Assembly: GCF_022921115.1 (NCBI RefSeq) | Contig: NZ_CP095075.1 | Span: forward strand, 930,001-994,000 | Source of the DNA: Halobacillus amylolyticus | Lineage (GTDB): Bacteria; Bacillota; Bacilli; Bacillales; Halobacillaceae | Reading direction: 5' to 3' | Length of the DNA stretch: 64,000 nucleotides | Part shown: in pieces, positions 58,249 to 64,000 of the stretch | Layout of the letters: each line of letters opens with the position of its first letter | Numbering within the stretch: the stretch's first letter is position 1 | Notes under the pieces: model-generated | The model's input: only the letters and a program-made list of their open reading frames with translations | Database searches by the model: none | Told to the model about the DNA's origin: nothing | Program-made: the position numbers and the translations under genes

Positions 58249-58707
58249 TTACCACCTTCTACTCATATCTTCATCATCTTGAGCCATTAACATTTCCGAA
58301 ATTGAACCAGAAATTTCCACATTGTCTGGCGTACAAAGAAATGTTTGGGAGCCAAGTTTTTGAATGTCTCCCCCTATAGCATAAACGGTACCACTCAGAA
58401 AATCCACAATTCGCTTTGCTTGGCCATGATCAACCCGCTGGAGATTAATCACAACCGCTTTACGATTAACAAGCTGATCCGCTATTTCCTGGGCTTCATT
58501 GTAATTTTTTGGTTCACTTAATACCATTTTAGATGAAGACTTGGCACTTTTTAAGCTTACGACATTTTGCCCTTCATGACGCTGCTTATTTCTTTGCATG
58601 GGGGCAATCTCTTCCTCCTCTTCCTCGCTATCCATTCTATCTTCTTCGATGTATTCATATTCATCTTCGAGTGTAAAAAATGATTTTAGTTTATTTTTCA
58701 TACCCAT
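58249..58707 (-). CDS. sepF: Cell-division protein SepF
   Basis: A 152-aa FtsZ-binding protein that bundles protofilaments and anchors the Z ring. It starts [20 protein letters not shown] (amphipathic membrane helix), has an acidic linker ([12 protein letters not shown]), and the SepF core has [20 protein letters not shown] and [15 protein letters not shown]. The ATG has AGAGGTGG upstream. Confidence 0.95.
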   Translation of the reverse strand: MGMKNKLKSFFTLEDEYEYIEEDRMDSEEEEEEIAPMQRNKQRHEGQNVVSLKSAKSSSKMVLSEPKNYNEAQEIADQLVNRKAVVINLQRVDHGQAKRIVDFLSGTVYAIGGDIQKLGSQTFLCTPDNVEISGSISEMLMAQDDEDMSRRW

Positions 58708-58731
58708 TCTAACCACCTCTAGATTAAGTTA

Positions 58732-59400
58732 TTATCCTACAAGACTTGAACCGACACGAATATGTGTAGCCCCTTCCTCAATGGCTATCGCATAATCATT
58801 GCTCATTCCCATTGACAGGTATTCACATGGAGCATGAGGCAGCTGCTTGTCGCGAATACGATCACGCAAGGCACGGAGCTTTCTGAACACAGCTCTTAGT
58901 TCTTCCTCCTGGTCAACGTGAGGCGCCATTGTCATTAAACCGACAACCTTTACTTGCTCATAGACTTTAAGATGATCTACAAAAGCTTCAACATCATCTG
59001 GTGAAAGTCCATGCTTGCTTTCTTCGCCGCTTGCATTTACTTGAATAAAACAAGGGACGGGGTGTTCAGCGCGCTTGTTAATCTCTTTTGCTAACGATTT
59101 TCTATCCAAAGAATGGATCATATCAACTTGATCAATGACCTCTTTCACTTTGCGGGATTGCAGTGAACCGATAAAGTGCCAGTTCGCTTCGTTCCCAAGG
59201 CTTTCATATTTTTCTAAAAGGCCTTCTTTACGGTTTTCTCCAAGATCTTTAATCCCTGCTTCAAGTGCTTCTTTCGCCCTTTCCACAGTCACATATTTAG
59301 TCACAGCAATGATGGTAATTTCATCTTTGTCGCGGCCACAGCTGCGACATGCATCTTCAATCGTTTCCATCATGTTTGTCAGATTGTCTGCTACTGTCAT
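58732..59400 (-). CDS. ylmE: PLP homeostasis protein, YggS/YlmE family
   Basis: A 222-aa PLP-binding protein of the alanine-racemase N-terminal fold. It has IIAVTKYVTVERAKEALEAG (PLP Lys), LGENRKEGLLEKY, WHFIGSLQSRKV and LSMGMSNDYAIAIEEGATHI with the phosphate-binding RVGSSLVG end. It regulates free PLP level. Confidence 0.93.
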   Translation of the reverse strand: MTVADNLTNMMETIEDACRSCGRDKDEITIIAVTKYVTVERAKEALEAGIKDLGENRKEGLLEKYESLGNEANWHFIGSLQSRKVKEVIDQVDMIHSLDRKSLAKEINKRAEHPVPCFIQVNASGEESKHGLSPDDVEAFVDHLKVYEQVKVVGLMTMAPHVDQEEELRAVFRKLRALRDRIRDKQLPHAPCEYLSMGMSNDYAIAIEEGATHIRVGSSLVG

Positions 59401-59426
59401 ATATGTATCGTTTCTCCTTTCTCGAA

Positions 59427-60221
59427 CTACTCTAAACCGATATAAGCGAGCATTCTGCCTGTTCGCCCATGGTCGCGTCGATGGGAGTAAAACAGCTTGT
59501 CTTCTTCAAAAGTACATAGGTCGGTTTGATAAATATGGGATTCATTTAATCCCGTATCTAGAGCTAATCGCTTGTTCAATTCTTTCAGACCCAATAAATA
59601 TTTATTTCCCGTTTTAGAGATACTCACTTCCTCTTTATACTCTTCGGGAATATGATCGATTACATGCTGGTCTACCTCATAATTTCGTTGACTAATCGAT
59701 GGACCGATCACCATGATTATGTCGTTAAGGGAAGCACCTTGTTCCGTAAGTTTAGTGATCATTTTTTCCGCCATTCCATGAACTGTGCCTTTCCATCCTG
59801 CATGGGCCAAACCAATCCATTGAGTTTTAGGATCAAGAAAGAGAAGAGGGACACAGTCCGCATAAAAGGCTGCCAAGAGCAGATTTTTCTGATTTGTAAT
59901 TAAGCCATCTGCATTTGCTATCGATTCATTTTTATCAAAGGCTCCTCTTCCCCCATCCTCCTTCTTCACAACATGGATATCTGTCCCGTGAACTTGTTCA
60001 GCCATCACCCATTGGTTTAAAGGAATTTGCAATTCATCTGCAAGTGACTCGCGATTACGAAGCACATGGTCTTTACAATCTTCTACATGTAATCCCATAT
60101 TCAGTGAATCATACGGCACTTCACTATACCCGTTCTGCCTTGTTGTTATTCCTGCTGTAACACTGTATTCACCTAAACACATCATTTGTCGTGGCGACTT
60201 GTGTTTGAAGGGCTCGGTCAT
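59427..60221 (-). CDS. ylmD: Purine nucleoside phosphorylase/multicopper-like YlmD (YfiH family)
   Basis: A 264-aa protein of the YfiH/LACC1 family, now known to act on adenosine and related nucleosides. The zinc/copper ligands lie in MAEQVHGTDI, FYADCVPLLFLDP and IGLAHAGWKGTVHGM. The ATG follows GAGGTGG. It is part of the conserved ylm cluster. Confidence 0.92.
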   Translation of the reverse strand: MTEPFKHKSPRQMMCLGEYSVTAGITTRQNGYSEVPYDSLNMGLHVEDCKDHVLRNRESLADELQIPLNQWVMAEQVHGTDIHVVKKEDGGRGAFDKNESIANADGLITNQKNLLLAAFYADCVPLLFLDPKTQWIGLAHAGWKGTVHGMAEKMITKLTEQGASLNDIIMVIGPSISQRNYEVDQHVIDHIPEEYKEEVSISKTGNKYLLGLKELNKRLALDTGLNESHIYQTDLCTFEEDKLFYSHRRDHGRTGRMLAYIGLE

Positions 60222-60275
60222 TCTACCACCTCAATTTCCCTCCATTTTACCACACCATTCACGCTTTTTCCTATC

Positions 60276-60551
60276 TTATTCGTGAGATTTTGACTTCTCA
60301 TCCGCCAGGGCTCCACTATAACCCGATTTTTTCACTAAAATAACGTCAGCCCCTATATTTACAATTTGAGTCCAAGGAATGACGATCTCTTCATCTTTGC
60401 CAAATAGGCCCATTGCTTTTCCTTTTAACGTAATGACTAATCCCTTCAATTGCCCCCGTTGTGTGTCGATATCTAAATCGGATATATGCCCTAGGCGTTC
60501 GCCTGTTTCCATTGCAATGACATCCTTCATTTGCAGTTCAGATATTTTCAT
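60276..60551 (-). CDS. ylmC: PRC-barrel protein YlmC
   Basis: A 91-aa PRC-barrel protein (MKISELQMKDVIAMETGERL, then GHISDLDIDTQRGQLKGLVI and EIVIPWTQIVNIGADVILVK). It is of the YlmC/YmxH family, linked to sporulation. The ATG has AAAGGAG upstream, and the longer frame is not used. Confidence 0.92.
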   Translation of the reverse strand: MKISELQMKDVIAMETGERLGHISDLDIDTQRGQLKGLVITLKGKAMGLFGKDEEIVIPWTQIVNIGADVILVKKSGYSGALADEKSKSHE

Positions 60552-60614
60552 CGTTAACCACTCCTTTGTAGAGTATATGCATAAGACCTGGAACACTTTC
60601 TTTTAACAACAAGA

Positions 60615-60649
60615 AAAACGCCGCTTGCAAAAATTGCAAGCGGCGTTTT
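60615..60649. terminator. Bidirectional intrinsic terminator after sigG
   Basis: AAAACGCCGCTTGCAA pairs perfectly with its complement around AAA. It lies 9 nt after the sigG stop. Confidence 0.88.
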
Positions 60650-60657
60650 CCCTTAAC

Positions 60658-61437
60658 TTATTGAAACATGGATGAATTCATTTCTTTAATAGCTGCTTTC
60701 TCAAGCCTTGAAACTTGTGCTTGTGATATTCCTATTTCATCTGCAACTTCCATTTGTGTTTTTCCTTGAAAGAATCGCTTCGTTAGGATCATTTTTTCTC
60801 GATCATTAAGTTTTTTCATACCTTCTCTCAACGACAGCTCGTCTAACCAATTCGAATCTTTCTCGCGATCATCCTTCAACTGATCGACAACAAAAATAGG
60901 GTCACCGCCATCATTGTAAATCGGCTCAAATAATGAAACGGGATCTTGAATAGCATCCATAGCAAATACCACATCTTCATGAGGAACACCCATCTTCTCA
61001 GCAATCTCGCTAGGAGCGGGATCCTTTGATGTTTCACTTATTATTTTTTCACGCATTTGCAGAGCTTTGTAAGCCGTATCCCGTAGCGAGCGAGAGACAC
61101 GGATTGGATTATTGTCCCGTAAGTAACGGCGGATTTCACCGATAATCATCGGAACAGCATAGGTAGAAAATTTCACGTTATGACCAAGGTCAAAATTATC
61201 AATCGATTTCATCAATCCTATGCAGCCAACCTGGAACAAATCATCCCCATATTCGCCGCGATTATTAAACCGTTGAATGACTGATAAGACGAGTCTCAAA
61301 TTTCCGTTAACAAGATCTTCACGAGCAAACTCATCTCCACTTTGCATTCGTTCAAACAGGGCCCGCATTTCTTTATTTTTAAGTACAGGAAGCTTTGATG
61401 TATCTACACCACATATTACTACTTTATGACGTGTCAA
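60658..61437 (-). CDS. sigG: RNA polymerase forespore sigma factor SigG
   Basis: A 259-aa sigma-70 family factor for late forespore genes. Region 2 is RLVLSVIQRFNNRGEYGDDL then FQVGCIGLMKSIDNFDLGHN, and region 4.2 is GKTQMEVADEIGISQAQVSR. The short N-terminus VEICGVDTSKLPVLKN-type (VVICGVDTSKLPVLKN) is the SigG anti-SpoIIAB region. It follows sigE by about 80 nt, as in B. subtilis. Confidence 0.97.
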   Translation of the reverse strand: MTRHKVVICGVDTSKLPVLKNKEMRALFERMQSGDEFAREDLVNGNLRLVLSVIQRFNNRGEYGDDLFQVGCIGLMKSIDNFDLGHNVKFSTYAVPMIIGEIRRYLRDNNPIRVSRSLRDTAYKALQMREKIISETSKDPAPSEIAEKMGVPHEDVVFAMDAIQDPVSLFEPIYNDGGDPIFVVDQLKDDREKDSNWLDELSLREGMKKLNDREKMILTKRFFQGKTQMEVADEIGISQAQVSRLEKAAIKEMNSSMFQ

Positions 61438-61520
61438 TGTAAGACCCTCCCAAGAAGCTGATATCAGTTTTCAGTATCTCCTTGGAAGGAAAAATTATGC
61501 ATGGCCACATGGAAAAAAAT

Positions 61521-62237
61521 CTACACCATTTTATCAAATTCCCTTTGCAATCGACGGATGATTTTCTTCTCAAGCCTTGATATATAGGACTGGGAGATCC
61601 CCATCATATCTGCCACATCTTTTTGCGTTTTTTCTTTTTTTCCGATTAAACCAAACCGAAGCTCCATAATTTCTTTCTCACGATCATTGAGATGCTGAAG
61701 TGCGGACTTCAACAAAGTTTTATCTACTTTCTTTTCCATCCCCTTGGTAATTAAATCTTCCTCTGTACCAAGAATATCTGAAAGCAGAAGCTCATTCCCA
61801 TCCCAGTCGACATTTAATGGCTCATCAAAAGATACTTCCGTTTTCAGCTTGTTGCTTTTGCGAAGATGCATGAGAATTTCATTTTCAATACATCTTGACG
61901 CATAAGTCGCAAGCTTGATCTTTTTCTCCGGATCAAAGGTATTGACGGCCTTTATTAAACCTATCGTGCCTATACTGATTAAATCCTCTATATTCAGCCC
62001 AGTATTTTCAAATTTGCGAGCAATGTAGACGACAAGGCGCAAGTTTCGTTCAATGAGCATCGCCCTTGCAGCCTTATCGCCTTTTGGAAGAAGTTCAAGT
62101 AATTCCTTTTCCTCTTCCCGTGATAACGGCGGTGGCAGTGCCTCACTTCCGCCAATATAATAGATTTCTTTTTGTTTAATGCCTAGCTTGATTAATAATT
62201 TATAAATCCATAGCTTTAGTCTAAACTTCCACTTCAT
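61521..62237 (-). CDS. sigE: Pro-sigma-E, mother-cell sporulation sigma factor
   Basis: A 238-aa sigma factor made as an inactive precursor. The N-terminal membrane-binding pro-sequence is [20 protein letters not shown] then [18 protein letters not shown], cut by SpoIIGA. Region 2 has [20 protein letters not shown] then [20 protein letters not shown], and region 4.2 has [20 protein letters not shown]. It lies 19 nt after spoIIGA. Confidence 0.97.
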   Translation of the reverse strand: MKWKFRLKLWIYKLLIKLGIKQKEIYYIGGSEALPPPLSREEEKELLELLPKGDKAARAMLIERNLRLVVYIARKFENTGLNIEDLISIGTIGLIKAVNTFDPEKKIKLATYASRCIENEILMHLRKSNKLKTEVSFDEPLNVDWDGNELLLSDILGTEEDLITKGMEKKVDKTLLKSALQHLNDREKEIMELRFGLIGKKEKTQKDVADMMGISQSYISRLEKKIIRRLQREFDKMV

Positions 62238-62256
62238 TTTATTTCTTCCCCCTTCT

Positions 62257-63165
62257 CTATGCCGTAATTCCTTTTAACGAAGCATGTGGATGAATTAATA
62301 TTTGATACATTTGGTCATGTGCCAAATCATGATGTTGAATACCTAGGAGCGGCCGATCTACCTTTAGCTGTCCATCTTTTGTATGAATAGTAATGGATTC
62401 GACGGTAAACGTAACCATAAGCTGCCCAAGTGAACCTGCTCCTTGATAGGGAACGATTCGGAGGGCTGATTGGATGGCAGGAGATAAATCATCCAAGTGA
62501 TCATAAACTTGATCTGACTTGAGAAATTCCAGTTCCTGATCCGAAAGAAGCTGCCGCCAAACTTGAAGATCAGCTAAAAAAACCATCTTCTTACTAATAG
62601 GATCGATCAGCTGATTTCCACTATCCACTAAGCCCGTGCAGTCCACCTTTTTTCCGTTAAAACGTATCGTGACATTGTACAAATCCTCAACCTTCATCTG
62701 GTGAGCCTGAACTTGCTCCATGCGCCACTTTGTAAACACCCATGACACCGGAAAGCCGATACACACAAACACCCAGCTGACAGGGTCCCCATAACCTGAA
62801 GAAAAGGTAATCATACTGCTTCCATCGAATTCGATATGGCTGTTTAGAAAAAAGTGAATTCCGAGCAGTCCCCCGCCAATAGCAAAGGTTACAAAATAAA
62901 ACGTCAACCATTGGATAAAAAAAGATTGAATAGACTTAACAGAGAATGCAATATAAATGATAATAAGCGAAAAGAATAACTTCCCAATTGCTGAAGTCAG
63001 CCACACGTTTGGCATTAATACCGTGATCGGCACAATACATGAGGCAAAAAGCGCTGCCGCAAACAGCCTTTTATTCGTAGTCTTCGCCCTCGTTAACCCT
63101 TGAGTTAAGTATAAAATCATTCCATCCATGAATACATTTAATGTCCATACAGCATCAAGGTAAAT
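62257..63165 (-). CDS. spoIIGA: Sigma-E processing peptidase SpoIIGA
   Basis: An aspartic membrane protease of about 302 aa that cleaves pro-sigma-E. Five N-terminal helices are followed by the peptidase domain with [20 protein letters not shown] (catalytic Asp-Ser-Gly). The homologous N-terminus [20 protein letters not shown] extends upstream of the first ATG and matches the family, but no ATG, GTG or TTG precedes it in frame. An ATT at 63165 with AGAGGAG 8 nt upstream is the best start. The first ATG (63129) would remove most of helix 1. Confidence 0.9.
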   Translation of the reverse strand: MYLDAVWTLNVFMDGMILYLTQGLTRAKTTNKRLFAAALFASCIVPITVLMPNVWLTSAIGKLFFSLIIIYIAFSVKSIQSFFIQWLTFYFVTFAIGGGLLGIHFFLNSHIEFDGSSMITFSSGYGDPVSWVFVCIGFPVSWVFTKWRMEQVQAHQMKVEDLYNVTIRFNGKKVDCTGLVDSGNQLIDPISKKMVFLADLQVWRQLLSDQELEFLKSDQVYDHLDDLSPAIQSALRIVPYQGAGSLGQLMVTFTVESITIHTKDGQLKVDRPLLGIQHHDLAHDQMYQILIHPHASLKGITA

Positions 63166-63198
63166 CCTCCCCTCTCCTCTCTTATTTATTTATTAGTC

Positions 63199-63232
63199 AG
63201 TATAAAGCCTGTCTATGTAAAAAGTCTGTCAG
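63199..63232 (-). promoter_or_regulatory. spoIIG promoter with 22-bp spacer
   Basis: On the minus strand CTGACA (63232-63227) and TATACT (63204-63199) are separated by 22 bp. This unusual spacing is a known trait of the Spo0A-activated spoIIG promoter of B. subtilis. Spo0A boxes upstream are not clear by eye. Confidence 0.65.
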
Positions 63233-63392
63233 ATTATGAATGGATTCCAAGCTAGTTTTGTTAGATTCTGTCTAGTGTTTTTCGGAAAAGTTTAAGGTGA
63301 TTATAAGAGGGGATATAGAACAATCTTAGCGGGTATGTTCTCAGTAATTATGTTATGTAAACAATATTGAAGCCTTCCTTATCTATTACAAA

Positions 63393-63492
63393 TTAATTGG
63401 GCGAAATTATAGTTAATTGCACGAAATGTGAGCTTAATTGTACAAAAAATCAATTAATTGCACATATCAGCGATTAATTGCATATTTCCAGT
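63393..63492. repeat. Five imperfect 20-21-bp tandem repeats
   Basis: TTAATTG starts each unit at about 63393, 63413, 63434, 63454 and 63474 (for example TTAATTGCACGAAATGTGAGC). The period is two helical turns. It lies between ftsZ and the spoIIG promoter. Confidence 0.65.
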
Positions 63493-63550
63493 AAATGGAC
63501 ATAACCAAATGACTGCTGTGTAGTTTATTTTTGCTCCCTTAACTACAAAA

Positions 63551-63578
63551 AACCGCTGCCCCTTTCAGGACAGCGGTT
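63551..63578 (-). terminator. Intrinsic terminator of ftsZ
   Basis: AACCGCTG and CAGCGGTT pair around 12 nt; on the minus strand TTTTTTG follows. It lies 13 nt after the ftsZ stop. Confidence 0.85.
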
Positions 63579-63590
63579 CTCAAACTTACC

Positions 63591-64000
63591 TTATCTACGG
63601 CGATTACGGTTACGTAAAAACGTCGGAATATCTAGTGTATCTTCTTCTTGCGGAGTTTGTTTAGGTGGTGCTTGATGTGAAGCCTCCCGACGTGATTGCG
63701 GTTGTTCTTCACGTACACGCTCTTGAGGAGTTGGCTTCGCTTGGTTCATCATATTCCCACGAGGTTTTTTCTGAGCTTCAGCAAGCTGGGCTTCATCAAA
63801 CCCAGTCGCAATAACGGTTACGACAATCTCATCTTTGAGGTTTTCATTAATGACAGAACCAAAGATCACGTTTACCTCTTGGTCTGCAGCTGAAGTTACA
63901 ATATCTGCAGCTTCTTGAACTTCATAAAGACTAAGGTTCGTTCCACCGCTGATATTCATTAGCACGCCGTGTGCACCATCAATAGATGTTTCAAGCAACG
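63591..64000 (-). CDS. ftsZ: Cell-division GTPase FtsZ, C-terminal part (N-terminus beyond window)
   Basis: The last 135 or so residues of FtsZ. The tubulin-like C-terminal domain shows [20 protein letters not shown] and [20 protein letters not shown], then [13 protein letters not shown] Gln/Pro/Arg-rich linker follows, and the conserved tail [13 protein letters not shown] binds FtsA, SepF and others. The frame is open to the window edge. Confidence 0.96.
   Translation of the reverse strand, partial: LLETSIDGAHGVLMNISGGTNLSLYEVQEAADIVTSAADQEVNVIFGSVINENLKDEIVVTVIATGFDEAQLAEAQKKPRGNMMNQAKPTPQERVREEQPQSRREASHQAPPKQTPQEEDTLDIPTFLRNRNRRR

Overview
The window is a chromosomal segment of a low-GC, endospore-forming Bacillaceae. 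It carries spoIIGA-sigE-sigG, sepF-divIVA, a PyrR-attenuated pyr operon and an ileS T-box. A moderately halophilic genus such as Halobacillus or Thalassobacillus is a guess from overall flavour, not proven. Almost every gene is on the minus strand, so transcription runs from high to low coordinates.

Conserved backbone (about 35.3-64.0 kb), in transcription order: the C-terminal end of ftsZ, spoIIGA, sigE, sigG, ylmC, ylmD, ylmE, sepF, ylmG, ylmH, divIVA, T-box-ileS. Then comes a small variable insert with a nucleotidyltransferase toxin-antitoxin-like pair, a Bcr/CflA drug exporter, three tiny membrane proteins and an orphan antitoxin-like gene. After it follow lspA, rluD and the complete pyrimidine operon pyrR-pyrP-pyrB-pyrC-carA-carB-pyrK-pyrD-pyrF-pyrE with three PyrR attenuators. 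The order matches the B. subtilis ftsZ-to-pyrE region, minus ylmA and the ylyA-like gene. A MITE-like repeat lies after pyrE and, inverted, between divIVA and ylmH.

Accessory region (1-35 kb): mostly single, promoter-scale genes of unrelated function. There are GNAT acetyltransferases, VOC (glyoxalase/bleomycin-resistance fold) proteins, a cytidine-deaminase relative, a pentapeptide-repeat protein, an APH-like kinase, methyltransferases, an amidohydrolase, a DUF2332 protein, a PadR-DUF2812 pair and many 25-125 aa membrane proteins. Larger units in the middle (6-19 kb) are a FAD oxidoreductase, an MFS exporter with an AraC regulator, a divergent stand-alone aroA and an ergothioneine operon (egtB-egtD). 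In 1.8-6.0 kb and 19.8-34.6 kb most genes are followed, usually 2-65 nt after the stop codon, by a member of a roughly 40-80 nt imperfect-hairpin repeat family with a GCGCCCGTT/GGCCCG core. This ORF-plus-3'-recombination-like-site layout, all in one orientation, resembles an integron gene-cassette array. A group II intron at the low end has inserted into one of these repeats. This is the main candidate for an undescribed system.

Caution: at least eight genes or gene parts carry single-nucleotide indels, almost all in homopolymer runs (MFS, egtB, epimerase x2, MocR, DMT x2, pyrR). Some or all could be sequencing errors rather than true pseudogenes.
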